Assembly: GCA_036752825.1 (NCBI GenBank)
Contig: DAIORV010000016.1
Location: 1 to 28,342, forward strand
Source of the DNA: UBA5177 sp002413265
GTDB taxonomy: Bacteria > Chloroflexota > UBA5177
Length of the DNA stretch: 28,342 nt
Reading direction: 5' to 3'
The notes beneath the pieces were generated by a model that worked only from the letters and a program-made list of their open reading frames with translations, was not told the origin of the DNA and made no database searches. Each line of letters begins with the position of its first letter. Positions within the stretch are counted from its first letter, which is position 1. Positions 1-7,979 of this stretch are shown here, piece by piece. The position numbers were made by a program, and so were the translations under genes.

Positions 1-351
1 CGGTACGAAAAAACGCTCGTGAATCTCGTCCCCGCCCAGACGATAGACACGCTCGGCAAAGTCCAGATGCGCGAGGAAGGAGGTCTGATTGCGGCGGTCG
101 AGAGGGACTTCCTTGCCGTCGAGCAGCGTCCAGACCTGGAACCCTTCCAGGAATGAGCTCCCGAAACCGCTGGCTCCAAACCACTTCGAGCTCTGAAGCG
201 TGGTGTCGTCCTTGTTGCGGGAGACTGGTAGGTAGAGGACAAAGCCTCCCCTATCCCCGAGCAGAAAGCTTCGAGCCGCGAGCTCGCGCCCCTCGACGCT
301 CAACGTAAATCGTTCCAGGTCCGGTTTACCGCGAGGCGGATGGGCTGCCAT
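1..351 (-). CDS. Partial protein, possibly glycogen-debranching/amylo-alpha-1,6-glucosidase N-terminal domain
   Basis: An open frame runs on the minus strand from an ATG at 351 to the window edge without a stop, giving 117 residues of N-terminus. It starts MAAHPPRGKPDLERF, shows no signal peptide or membrane segment, and reads as beta-rich: FLLGDRGGFVLYLPVS, then SSFLEGFQVWTLLDG and finally EIHERFFVP. The pattern of a short beta-domain leading to an '(H)ERFFVP' strand recalls the N-terminal domain of bacterial amylo-alpha-1,6-glucosidase (debranching) proteins, but catalytic parts would lie outside the window, so the assignment is weak. No clear Shine-Dalgarno precedes the ATG. The gene lies 41 bases downstream of the small gene at 393-602 and is probably co-transcribed with it. 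It could equally be another sugar-active enzyme or an unknown protein. Confidence 0.45.
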   Translation of the reverse strand, partial: MAAHPPRGKPDLERFTLSVEGRELAARSFLLGDRGGFVLYLPVSRNKDDTTLQSSKWFGASGFGSSFLEGFQVWTLLDGKEVPLDRRNQTSFLAHLDFAERVYRLGGDEIHERFFVP

Positions 352-392
352 GTCTCATGATGCTACGAGAGCCAAACGGTCTTGGGTGCGGG

Positions 393-602
393 TCAGCGCC
401 CCGACGACAGAGTGGAGGCTCGGCTTCGAGACCAGTAGTCGAGGAGCATCTCCGCTACCAGCATGCGGGTCGCTTCCTCGGGGATCTCGCGGGACATCAG
501 GTAGGCATAACTAACGGCTTCGCGGTGGGGCAGGGTGAGAATCTCCCGCTGCATCTCCTGTACGCGCTGTAGGACCGCCTCGTGATATTCGTCGCTTGCC
601 AC
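393..602 (-). CDS. Small hypothetical protein, 69 aa
   Basis: A 69-residue soluble, mostly helical protein begins MASDEYHEAVLQRVQEMQRE with a GTG start at 602. I do not recognise a family. It has no membrane segment, no cysteines and a basic, serine-rich tail. The start is supported by a perfect TATAAT on the minus strand at 608-613, only five bases upstream of the GTG, so transcription would begin at or next to the first codon and the mRNA would be leaderless; accordingly there is no Shine-Dalgarno. An ATG at 609 overlaps the -10 box but is in another frame. The partial gene at 1-351 follows 41 bases downstream, so the two may form an operon. Confidence 0.5.
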   Translation of the reverse strand: MASDEYHEAVLQRVQEMQREILTLPHREAVSYAYLMSREIPEEATRMLVAEMLLDYWSRSRASTLSSGR

Positions 603-613
603 GAGCCATTATA
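602..613 (-). promoter_or_regulatory. -10 box of a probable leaderless promoter
   Basis: TATAAT lies at 608-613 on the minus strand and a loose -35 (TTCGAA) about 18 bases further upstream. The GTG of the 69-aa gene starts five bases after the -10, where a transcription start is expected, which implies a leaderless transcript. The exact -10 match is seen directly; the transcription start is inferred. Confidence 0.5.
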
Positions 614-653
614 GGACGCATGTGCTAGAAGTTCGAAGAGGGATCACCAGGTC

Positions 654-1172
654 CTATTGCCAGCCCAATTGGCCGGGCTGACTTGTCCTCGATCTCAGCC
701 ATGCCCACGATGCGCACGTCAGAATGATCGCGATGGAGAAACACCAGCCTGCGCGATTTATGGCGGCACTCGCTGCGCCGGAAAGTCCAATTCCGTCGCA
801 GTCGCCTATTGGCGACGTGCTCACTGCGTATGCATCCAGCCAAAGGAGCGCCATCGGGACGGTCGCAAGAAACGCGGTCAATTCTCCCCATGCCACTACG
901 CGCAGCAAGGCCCAACCGGTGGCAGCCAGTAGAGCGAGGCAGGCCGCGGTGCAGATCACTACAAACTCCAGGCCGTATCCGGAGACATTGAATGCGCCCG
1001 CGCACGTCAGGGAGTTGGCCTGCCGAGCCGAGATGACGTTGAGAATGTCTTGGGTGCCCGCGGCGGCGTCGGTGAGGCTCGCGGCGCCAACCGCCACGCA
1101 AGCGCCGGCCGCGGCCACGACCGTCAGCGCGATGGCCGGTGAGGAAGCCCTCTCCTCCCCATTAAGCTGCAC
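654..1172 (-). CDS. Small integral membrane protein, about 172 aa
   Basis: The protein has four hydrophobic segments: approximately residues 13-33 (alanine/valine rich), 67-88, 91-113 and 140-160. Between segments 1 and 2 lies a loop with 'SLTCAGAFNVSGYG' and between 3 and 4 a loop with 'PIGDCDGIGLSG'; each loop carries one cysteine, so an extracytoplasmic disulphide is possible. The frame opens with GTG at 1172; another frame overlaps it on the same strand (625-1101) but is arginine/glycine rich and looks like a shadow. No family is recognised. A terminator or promoter towards the gene at 602 is not obvious beyond the TATAAT described there. The layout (short N-terminus, paired helices, short loops) is that of a generic four-helix bacterial membrane protein; function unknown. 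Confidence 0.55.
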   Translation of the reverse strand: MQLNGEERASSPAIALTVVAAAGACVAVGAASLTDAAAGTQDILNVISARQANSLTCAGAFNVSGYGLEFVVICTAACLALLAATGWALLRVVAWGELTAFLATVPMALLWLDAYAVSTSPIGDCDGIGLSGAASAAINRAGWCFSIAIILTCASWAWLRSRTSQPGQLGWQ

Positions 1173-1281
1173 AGCTAATTTTAGCGTCGCGGCCTGCGAT
1201 GCTCGCCCGTATCTTCAGGCTTGGGTTGCTGCAAATCGACCGACATAGCTGGAAGCCCGTGCGTGCGCCAATATCCGCACC

Positions 1282-1287
1282 TATAAT
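1282..1287 (+). promoter_or_regulatory. -10 box upstream of the gene at 1314
   Basis: A perfect TATAAT at 1282-1287 is followed by a short GGCCGAGACACGGC segment able to form a four-base stem, then the strong Shine-Dalgarno GGAGGAAGG immediately before the ATG at 1314. No convincing -35 is seen. The leader would be about 20 bases. Confidence 0.5.
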
Positions 1288-1313
1288 GGCCGAGACACGG
1301 CGCGGAGGAAGGA

Positions 1314-1871
1314 ATGCTGGCTGAGCTTGACGTCCTGGTCTTTGTGAAGTCCTCGGACGACTTCGAACGAACGGCTGAGCGAGTGTTCGCTGCGTTGCGT
1401 ACACCGTACGCGCAGGCGGAGATGGAGGACCCCGCTGGGGTCGCCTACTACGAGGCCAACGGCCTCGGCTTCCACGCCGCGTTTTATCCGAATCAAGGGG
1501 AGCTGCTCGATCCCGAGTTCGAAGGGTTCGGATACGGGCTTGAGATCACGTCGCAATTCTGGTGCGTGGAAATGGACACGCTGGATCTCGAAGGTCCTTT
1601 GAGCGAGTACTATGCGCGTCTCCTGACTTTTGATCTGGACCTGGAGACCGCAACCGAGATATTCCTGGAGACCACCGAAGAGGCGGAGGTCTTCGAAATC
1701 CGCGCCTACCGGCGCAATCCGCAGTTCCGCCTGGATCAAGGGCCCACAACCCCGAAAGTCTTTGTGGTCGAAACGCGTCAGGTGGAGCGGCCATTCGACG
1801 AAGAAGAGTGGGAGGAGTCGGAAAGCGAAGAGACTGATGAAGGTCAGGAGGCGGAGGACGCCACCACTTGA
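1314..1871 (+). CDS. Hypothetical acidic-tailed protein, 185 aa
   Basis: A soluble alpha/beta protein opens MLAELDVLVFVKSSDDFERT and contains an aromatic-rich core (VAYYEANGLGFHAAFYPNQGE, then GYGLEITSQFWCVEMDTLDLEG). The last 25 or so residues are extremely acidic (EEEWEESESEETDEGQEAED), probably disordered. I do not recognise a family. The ATG has a strong Shine-Dalgarno (GGAGGAAGG) and a TATAAT about 26 bases upstream. Its TGA overlaps the TTG start of the rhomboid protease by four bases, so the two proteins are translationally coupled and probably functionally linked; the acidic tail may be for electrostatic binding. The link is inference from context only. Confidence 0.75.
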   Translation: MLAELDVLVFVKSSDDFERTAERVFAALRTPYAQAEMEDPAGVAYYEANGLGFHAAFYPNQGELLDPEFEGFGYGLEITSQFWCVEMDTLDLEGPLSEYYARLLTFDLDLETATEIFLETTEEAEVFEIRAYRRNPQFRLDQGPTTPKVFVVETRQVERPFDEEEWEESESEETDEGQEAEDATT

Positions 1872-2611
1872 TCCCGTTTTCCGATCCGAGCGAGCCGGAT
1901 CACGTCTTCCCGTGGGTGAATATCGGGATCATCCTGGTCAACTTCGCGGTCTTCTTCACAGAGCTCTCGCACCTCTCGCAGGGCCAGGCCAGCATGACCT
2001 CCTACATCCTTCAGTACTCGCTGGTGCCCTGCGAGTACACGGGACACTGCGCTCACTATCTCTATGCGGGTACCCCTCATCCCTTTTTCATTACCCTGAT
2101 AACCTCGATGTTCCTGCACGCCGGGTGGCTGCATATCCTGGGAAACATGATCTTCCTGTGGGTTTTCGGCGACAACGTCGAGAACGCCATGGGGCATTTT
2201 CGATACATCGTCTTTTATCTGCTCTGCGGCCTGGCGGCCAACGGGCTGGAGATCGCGACGAGCGTGACCTCCCCGGTGCCCGGCCTGGGAGCAAGCGGGG
2301 CGATAGCGGGAGTGCTCGCCGCCTATCTCGTTCTCTACCCACTAAGCCGCATCGCCACGCTGATTCCAATCTCGTTTATCTTCATCCCCGTGCGACTTCC
2401 CGCCTGGGTCCTCATCGGCTTCTGGTTCATCCTGCAGCTTTTCAACGGCATCGTCGTGCTGTCGGCACGGATCGCCGTTGGTGGAGTGGCGTATTGGGCG
2501 CACGTTGGAGGCTTCACCTGTGGCCTGGTGTTGGTTTGGATGTTTCGGCAGCCTGAGCGAGTGGGGCAGTGGCGCCGCTATCACCATGCAGATCCGTGGA
2601 TGCGGCCGTAG
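1868..2611 (+). CDS. Rhomboid family intramembrane serine protease
   Basis: This 247-residue polytopic membrane protein has the rhomboid hallmarks: an N-terminal helix (WVNIGIILVNFAVFF), a long L1 loop, the HAGWLHILGNMIFLWVFG stretch equivalent to the conserved HxxxN region, the catalytic GASG motif with Ser143 (GASGAIAGVLAAY) and the catalytic histidine H212 in AHVGGFTCGL of a later helix. Rhomboids cleave transmembrane substrates with a Ser-His dyad within the membrane. The start is a TTG that overlaps the TGA of the upstream acidic protein; a GGAGG lies about ten bases upstream. It ends in a short Arg/His-rich cytosolic tail. The substrate is unknown. The upstream coupled protein may be a partner. 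rsgA follows 49 bases later and may be cotranscribed. Confidence 0.9.
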   Translation: MIPFSDPSEPDHVFPWVNIGIILVNFAVFFTELSHLSQGQASMTSYILQYSLVPCEYTGHCAHYLYAGTPHPFFITLITSMFLHAGWLHILGNMIFLWVFGDNVENAMGHFRYIVFYLLCGLAANGLEIATSVTSPVPGLGASGAIAGVLAAYLVLYPLSRIATLIPISFIFIPVRLPAWVLIGFWFILQLFNGIVVLSARIAVGGVAYWAHVGGFTCGLVLVWMFRQPERVGQWRRYHHADPWMRP

Positions 2612-2660
2612 GCATGCCCAGCTCTCTCCTCCAGATGTCTGAGCCGGACAGGGAGTCGCG

Positions 2661-3632
2661 TTGACCAAACCGGCCAAGACCGTGCTGCACCCGCGCCCCG
2701 AGGTCGTGACCGTCGAAGGCACGGTGATCCGAAGCGAGGCAGGATTTCACAGGGTGCTGATTCCTGGAGGGCATGTCATAGTGGCGCGGGCACCCAAACG
2801 ACTCTTGCTTGGCGAAAGGCTGGCCACCACTGCAGTGGTGATCGGTGACCGCGTGAAGGTGCGCGAGCGCGACGACGGTGTGGGGGTGGTGGAAGAGATC
2901 CTTCCACGGGCCAATGAGCTGGTGCGCGGGGCGGCCGGCGGAAGCCACTACCTCGACATAATCGCGTCCAACCTGGACCTTCTGGTCGCCGTGCATTCGT
3001 TCGTGGATCCGGATCTGGTGGCGGCTAGATTGGACCGTTTCATCCTCATTGGCGAGTCGGCGGAGATTCCCGTCGTGGTCTGTCTGAACAAGGTAGATCT
3101 GATTTCGGCCACTCTGGCACGCGAGGTCGCGGGGCCATACGAGGCTGCCGGTTATGAGACGCTGATCACGTCGACCAAGACGGGCAAGGGAATCGACCAG
3201 CTTCGTTCCGCACTCGTGAGTCGGACCAGCGTGCTCGCCGGCCCCTCGGGGATCGGTAAATCGAGCTTGCTGAATGCGATTCAGCCGGGTTTGCGCCTTC
3301 GAACCGCCGAGATCAGCGAGTCCACGGGCAAGGGGCGCCACACGACGACCACTGCCGAGCTGCTCGAGCTGGAGGAAGGGGGTTGGGTAGCCGACACGCC
3401 TGGTCTTCGGGAACTGGCAATTCGCGAGGTCGACGCCATCAACCTCGACAACCTATTCCCCGAGTTCCGGCCCTTTCTGGGCGGCTGTCGGTTCTCAGAC
3501 TGCTCACACCTGGAGGAGTCGGGCTGCCGGATCACCGCTGCAGTCGATGAAGGGAAGATCGCGGCGATTCGCTATGACTCCTATTGCCGCGTTTTTCAGC
3601 AGCTGCAGGAAGAGGAAGATAAAAAGTACTGA
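2661..3632 (+). CDS. rsgA: Ribosome small subunit-dependent GTPase RsgA
   Basis: The 323-residue protein has the RsgA domain order: an N-terminal OB-fold (about 12-85), a circularly permuted GTPase with G4 (NKVD, near 145) before G1 (GPSGIGKSSLLNAI, near 194) and G3 (DTPGLREL), and a C-terminal zinc knuckle with the exact C-X4-C-X-H-X5-C spacing (CRFSDCSHLEESGC). RsgA acts late in 30S subunit maturation, where GTP hydrolysis is stimulated by the small subunit. The start is TTG with an AGGGAG Shine-Dalgarno five bases upstream. It is 49 bases downstream of the rhomboid gene. Its TGA is only one base away from the stop codon of the convergent diguanylate cyclase gene. Length and motifs are normal for the family. 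Confidence 0.96.
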   Translation: MTKPAKTVLHPRPEVVTVEGTVIRSEAGFHRVLIPGGHVIVARAPKRLLLGERLATTAVVIGDRVKVRERDDGVGVVEEILPRANELVRGAAGGSHYLDIIASNLDLLVAVHSFVDPDLVAARLDRFILIGESAEIPVVVCLNKVDLISATLAREVAGPYEAAGYETLITSTKTGKGIDQLRSALVSRTSVLAGPSGIGKSSLLNAIQPGLRLRTAEISESTGKGRHTTTTAELLELEEGGWVADTPGLRELAIREVDAINLDNLFPEFRPFLGGCRFSDCSHLEESGCRITAAVDEGKIAAIRYDSYCRVFQQLQEEEDKKY

Positions 3633-3633
3633 C

Positions 3634-5748
3634 CTAGCCGACGATTTGTGGGTCGGCGCGGTCGTCGGCATCTGTCGGAGGCTCGCCATAGAAGCGATAC
3701 GCATTTCCGTCGGGGATGCATACGCGGTTGCCGCCGACATGCTTGACGGCGTACATGGCATGGTCGGCCCGGCTAAAGAGCTCGCCGCCCAGATCGTCTC
3801 GTCTTAGAAGCGCCATACCCACGCTGACGGTGACATTCCTCACTCCCGCGGTCTCCGGCAGCACTCGGCGCTGGATCATGGCTCGAAGCCGCTCCGCCAC
3901 GCGTTCCGCCTCGTCCACCGGAATTTCGGGCAGGAGGATGCAGAACTCCTCACCCCCGTAACGCGCCACGATGTCCTCGGCGCGAACCGCAGCTCGGATG
4001 ACCAGCGCCATCTCCTGCAAGACGACGTCGCCGGCATCGTGGCCGTGGCGGTCGTTGACACGCTTGAACGTGTCAATGTCGAGCATTATGGCGGCCAGGG
4101 TGTGATTGTTCCGGATCGCCCTGCTCTTCTCTTCTTTGAAGCGCTCGAGGAGGTAGCGGCGATTGTATAGCTTGGTGAGAGGATCGGTGATGGCCTCCGT
4201 CCGGAGCTCGTCGTAGAGGCGCGCACGGTCGAAAGCGATGGCAGTCTGAGCCGAGATGATCTCCAACAGCCGCAGGGAGTTCTCGTCGAACTGATTGATG
4301 CCGAGCTTTGACAAGGTGATGACGCCTCGCACCTTGCCCTCATAGACAAGCGGTGCCCCAATCATCGACTCCTTGCGAACGGGCGTGCCGGCGATCTGGG
4401 CGGCGCGGCTGTCCTGCAGCGTGTTGGGAATCACGACGCTCTCACCCGATTGTGCGATCCAGCCCGCGACCCCTTCTCCGACACGGAGCCGCAGATCGCC
4501 TATCGGCGTTCCCGATTCGCTCAGAGGCACCAGAAGCTTATGGGTCTCGTCGAGAAAGAAGAGGCGGCAGGCGTGGTAATCGATGAGCTGCTTCAGCTCA
4601 CGGTTGACCAGCTCAGCAATGGACGGAATGTCGTGCAAAGGAGTGAGCTTCTGCACGATCGATTGGATCGTCTGGAGGTCATAGACACGGTTGCGCTGCT
4701 CCGTAAAAAGGCGAGCGTTCTCGATGGCAATGGCCGCCTGGCTGGCGAACAGCATCAGAAGATCGAGCTCGGAGCTGGAGAAGGCATTCACCTCCGCTCG
4801 CTCCACGTTCAACACGCCGACGATTCGGTCTCGTTGCCTCAGAGGTACTGCCATTTCCGAGCGCACAGAGTCGTCGGCGCCCACGTACCCCGGGAAGCTT
4901 TGTACGTCGCCGACACGCAGCGGCTCACCGGTGAGGTACACCTGGCCGGTAACTCCCTGACCAAACGGAATCTTCACCGTCGAACGCCAATTCTCAACGT
5001 CCGGGCCGATCGTGCCGACGATCTCCAGGCATGCTTCGTCTATGTTGGGCAGGAGGACGGTCGCCAGGTAGTAGGGTAGAACCGGCCTCATTCCGGACAG
5101 AAGCTCGTCGAGAACCGTGGAGAGCTCGAGCGAGCCATTGATCTTTTGAGCCACGTCCAGCATGGCCCTCATCTGATCCAGGTTGGTCTGGGTCTGCGCG
5201 AAGAGGCTGGCGTTCGCGATCGCGACGGCCGCCTGAGAGGCAATGACCGACAGCGTCTGCATGTCCTCGGATTGGTAGGCGTGCGTTCGCGTGCTCTGCA
5301 CCGAGAGAGCGCCGATGGAGCGATTGCCCGTATTCAGCGGGACGAAGATTTGCGAAAGACTTGGGAGGTTTTCCTCGTCTCCGATCAGTATCTCCGGCAG
5401 GCCGTTGGCTTCGGCGAACTCCAAATACTCGGCGTCCGTATTGAAAAGAAGCCGAAGATTGCGCTCGATGACAAGACTGGTGACGCTGTTGCCCAGCGGC
5501 ACCTCCTGATCGGTGTGGAGCGTGCCCTCCTCGCGAAAGTAGGGAAGAGAGATAACGTGGCGCTCCGGCTGGACGAGACCAATGAAGAACAGGGTCGTGT
5601 CCATGACGCGTGAGACCTGGTCGTAAATGGTCTCGAAGAGACTCAGAAGGTCGAGGGTCGAGGAAAGTACACGACCAATTTCATTGAGCGTGTGGAGTCG
5701 GTCCGGAGTTTCGGGCAGATCATGCCCGACGGTATCCAACTCGCCCAA
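3634..5748 (-). CDS. Diguanylate cyclase with three GAF domains
   Basis: A 704-residue cytoplasmic protein with three successive GAF-type sensor domains (about 25-180, 195-345 and 365-515) and a C-terminal GGDEF domain (about 530-690). The active-site motif is GGEEF at 598-602, an active variant, and an inhibitory-site RxxD (RAED, 589-592) sits exactly five residues upstream, so product inhibition by c-di-GMP is expected. It has no EAL or HD-GYP domain and no membrane segment. It would make c-di-GMP from two GTP in response to small molecules, redox state or light sensed by the GAF domains; the ligand cannot be told. The start is TTG with GAGGGG seven bases upstream. It is divergent from the two-component system, and convergent with rsgA with no space for a separate terminator. 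Confidence 0.93.
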   Translation of the reverse strand: MGELDTVGHDLPETPDRLHTLNEIGRVLSSTLDLLSLFETIYDQVSRVMDTTLFFIGLVQPERHVISLPYFREEGTLHTDQEVPLGNSVTSLVIERNLRLLFNTDAEYLEFAEANGLPEILIGDEENLPSLSQIFVPLNTGNRSIGALSVQSTRTHAYQSEDMQTLSVIASQAAVAIANASLFAQTQTNLDQMRAMLDVAQKINGSLELSTVLDELLSGMRPVLPYYLATVLLPNIDEACLEIVGTIGPDVENWRSTVKIPFGQGVTGQVYLTGEPLRVGDVQSFPGYVGADDSVRSEMAVPLRQRDRIVGVLNVERAEVNAFSSSELDLLMLFASQAAIAIENARLFTEQRNRVYDLQTIQSIVQKLTPLHDIPSIAELVNRELKQLIDYHACRLFFLDETHKLLVPLSESGTPIGDLRLRVGEGVAGWIAQSGESVVIPNTLQDSRAAQIAGTPVRKESMIGAPLVYEGKVRGVITLSKLGINQFDENSLRLLEIISAQTAIAFDRARLYDELRTEAITDPLTKLYNRRYLLERFKEEKSRAIRNNHTLAAIMLDIDTFKRVNDRHGHDAGDVVLQEMALVIRAAVRAEDIVARYGGEEFCILLPEIPVDEAERVAERLRAMIQRRVLPETAGVRNVTVSVGMALLRRDDLGGELFSRADHAMYAVKHVGGNRVCIPDGNAYRFYGEPPTDADDRADPQIVG

Positions 5749-5957
5749 AAAATCGCCCCTCGCTTAAGTCACAGAGTGTCAGAATACTACCGGAAGCTCT
5801 GCAACCTATCAATACTACTTTCGGCGTATCACAACGAATTTTTAGACGTCGGCTGTCCATTCGGTCTGCAGAACACGTGAAGCGTACCACGGGACGGCAA
5901 GCCCGGGTTCCAATATGCGTCCAATCTCGCGATACTATCCTCTGATTGGAGGAGCGG

Positions 5958-6632
5958 ATGCACATTCTGGTCGTTGAAGATGAACGGCGTCTGGCAAATC
6001 TGATTCGGCGTGCCCTCGAAGAGGAGGGTCACGTGGTGGATGTATCGCACGACGGCGCTGAGGGACTGGACATGGCCGAGGGGACGCAATACGACCTGCT
6101 GGTGCTGGATCTAATGCTTCCCCACCTCGACGGAGTCGAGCTGTGCAGGCGCTTGCGCGCTGGAGGCAATGACGCGCGGGTATTGATGCTCACCGCGCGC
6201 GATGCCGTCGAGGATCGTGTCCAGGGCTTGGAAGCAGGAGCCGACGACTATCTGATCAAGCCCTTCTCTTTCAGCGAGCTGATGGCTCGGGTCAAAGCTC
6301 TCTCTCGACGGCAAGTGCAGGCGCAGCCCGAAGAGGAGCTGGTGAGTGGGGACCTCACTCTCGATCTGCAACGTAGAGAAGCCAGGCGCGGTCAGGATGC
6401 GATTGAATTGACCGCAAAAGAGTTCCAATTGCTCGAGTACCTTATGCGGAACGCAGGGCACGTGTTAACGCGGACCCAGATCCTCGATCACGTATGGGGC
6501 TACAATTTCGACTCGTTCAGCAACGTGGTCGACATCTACGTGCACTACTTGCGGAACAAGATCGACAGGGGATACTCCGAGCCGCTCATCAGAACGGTGA
6601 GAGGCGTCGGCTACTCACTCAAAGCCTCCTAG
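5958..6632 (+). CDS. OmpR/PhoB-family response regulator
   Basis: This 224-residue regulator has an N-terminal receiver domain with acidic residues E7-D8, phospho-acceptor D51 (LLVLDLMLP), T79 and K101 (LIKPF), then a C-terminal OmpR-type winged helix with the recognition-helix region SNVVDIYVHYLRNKID and the closing wing TVRGVGYSL. It would bind direct repeats as a dimer when phosphorylated. The ATG at 5958 is preceded by GGAGGAG; a TTG 12 bases earlier overlaps that Shine-Dalgarno and is rejected as start. A possible -10 (TACTAT, 5933-5938) lies just upstream. The kinase gene starts at the base after its stop codon, so they form one operon and a cognate pair. Target genes are unknown; the divergent diguanylate cyclase is a candidate. 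Confidence 0.95.
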   Translation: MHILVVEDERRLANLIRRALEEEGHVVDVSHDGAEGLDMAEGTQYDLLVLDLMLPHLDGVELCRRLRAGGNDARVLMLTARDAVEDRVQGLEAGADDYLIKPFSFSELMARVKALSRRQVQAQPEEELVSGDLTLDLQRREARRGQDAIELTAKEFQLLEYLMRNAGHVLTRTQILDHVWGYNFDSFSNVVDIYVHYLRNKIDRGYSEPLIRTVRGVGYSLKAS

Positions 6633-7961
6633 ATGTTCAAACAAGCTCGCTGGAGACTGGTCGCCTGGAACACCTCGATCGTCGCGTTACTGTTGCTGTT
6701 GATCGGCGGAGCCGTCTATGGCTTCTTCTCCAGCAATCTGTATAACGGCGTCGACCGGCTTCTCCTTGAACGTCAGCAGCGACTCGTTGATCAGATGTCG
6801 ACTGTCGGGGCCGACGCGGTCAACGAGTACAGTTTCAATTCACAGTTTCACGAGCCGGAGTATCCCGCCCTCATTACCGATACCTCAGGCAGGACGGACC
6901 TCTCTACTGCGTGCCTGTCATGGATGACTGCCTTCGGCACCACATGTCCGGCCGATACTAAGACGCCGTTCAGCCCGGATGCCATTCGTGCTGCCTCCAC
7001 CCAAGGACAGGACTTCCGAACGGTGACCAGAAATGGTGAGGCGGAGCGCGTTCTGACTTTCGTGGCGCCCCCGACATTGGGTTATCCCACGGAGGTAGTG
7101 CAGATTGCACACTCAGCGACCGGGGAGGAAAATGCTCTCAGCGAGCTTCGACGACTTCTCCTCTTCGGCGGTTTCCTGGGAGTCCTGTTTGCCGGTGCCT
7201 GCGGCCTCTTTCTGGCAAACAAATCGCTGGTACCCATCCGGGAGGCCTTTGAACGGCAGCGACAGTTCACGGCGGATGCGTCTCATGAGCTGCGAACGCC
7301 TTTGGCTCTTATCCGCGCAAACGCCGAGATGCTAGGGCGTTCGCGCACCTTGCATCCAGAGGACAGCGTGCTCTCGGACGAGATCATCGAGGAGACCGAT
7401 CACCTCAATCGGCTGGTCAGCGATCTCCTGACCCTCGCCCGAGCCGATACCGGCGCACTTCAAATCATTGCCAAACCTGTGGACCTTCGTTCCGTGGTGT
7501 CCGACGTGCACGAGGACGTGCGCCTGATCGCACAGGAGCGCGGCATCAGCAGCGGTGTTTCACTCAACGGAGCGGTAATGGTGGCTGGAGACGAAGGCCG
7601 GCTCCGCCAGCTGCTGCTCATCCTGCTGGACAATGCCATCAAGTACACGGACAGCGGCGGCGAGGTCAACGTCGAGCTGAGCCGAGCCGAAAACCGGGCG
7701 CGACTCGTCGTCGAGGACACAGGCATCGGCATTCCAAAAGCTGACCTTCCACACATCTTCGACCGCTTTTATCGAGTCGATAGAGTTCGCGAGCACGAGA
7801 GTGGTGGCACAGGCCTTGGTCTTTCTATTGCGCAATGGATCGTCCAGGCGCATCACGGCTCGATTCGCGCTGAAGAGACCGCGGGGGGAGGAACCAAGTT
7901 TCAGGTCGACCTACCGCTGGCACCCGGCAAATCGAGCGGAGGCGGGTCTGAAACTAGTTAA
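6633..7961 (+). CDS. Membrane sensor histidine kinase
   Basis: The 442-residue kinase has a first transmembrane helix (about 11-32), an extracytoplasmic sensor region (about 33-170) with two cysteines in ACLSWMTAFGTTC, and a second helix (about 172-197) followed directly by a short signalling helix (KSLVPIREAFERQRQF) of HAMP-like type. The H-box is FTADASHELRTP with phospho-acceptor His218; the N-box asparagine is near 334 (LLDNAIKYT), followed by G1 DTGIGIP, F-box DRFYRVD and G2 GGTGLGLSIAQ. It autophosphorylates and passes phosphate to the regulator at 5958-6632, whose stop codon abuts this ATG. The sensed signal is unknown. It ends 18 bases before the stop of the convergent metG, with a small AACGAC/GTCGTT hairpin between them. 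Confidence 0.95.
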   Translation: MFKQARWRLVAWNTSIVALLLLLIGGAVYGFFSSNLYNGVDRLLLERQQRLVDQMSTVGADAVNEYSFNSQFHEPEYPALITDTSGRTDLSTACLSWMTAFGTTCPADTKTPFSPDAIRAASTQGQDFRTVTRNGEAERVLTFVAPPTLGYPTEVVQIAHSATGEENALSELRRLLLFGGFLGVLFAGACGLFLANKSLVPIREAFERQRQFTADASHELRTPLALIRANAEMLGRSRTLHPEDSVLSDEIIEETDHLNRLVSDLLTLARADTGALQIIAKPVDLRSVVSDVHEDVRLIAQERGISSGVSLNGAVMVAGDEGRLRQLLLILLDNAIKYTDSGGEVNVELSRAENRARLVVEDTGIGIPKADLPHIFDRFYRVDRVREHESGGTGLGLSIAQWIVQAHHGSIRAEETAGGGTKFQVDLPLAPGKSSGGGSETS

Positions 7962-7976
7962 ACGACCGAAGTCGTT
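7961..7976. terminator. Small hairpin between convergent genes
   Basis: AACGAC (7961-7966) and GTCGTT (7971-7976) form a perfect six-base stem with a CGAA loop, exactly between the stop codons of the histidine kinase and metG. It lacks a proper U-tract on either strand, so it is at best a weak or Rho-assisted bidirectional terminator. Confidence 0.35.
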
Positions 7977-7979
7977 CGG

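Noticed and set aside
625..1101. Minus-strand 158-codon frame overlapping the membrane protein at 654-1172
   Set aside because: The alternative frame gives four clean membrane helices, whereas this one is Arg/Gly/Pro rich as expected from a shifted frame.
1630..2556. Plus-strand frame of 308 codons across the acidic protein and rhomboid genes
   Set aside because: It overlaps two well-supported genes in another frame and is an Arg/Pro/Ser-rich shadow.
2514..3341. Minus-strand frame of 275 codons opposite rsgA and the rhomboid end
   Set aside because: Antisense to a firm RsgA; no domain seen.
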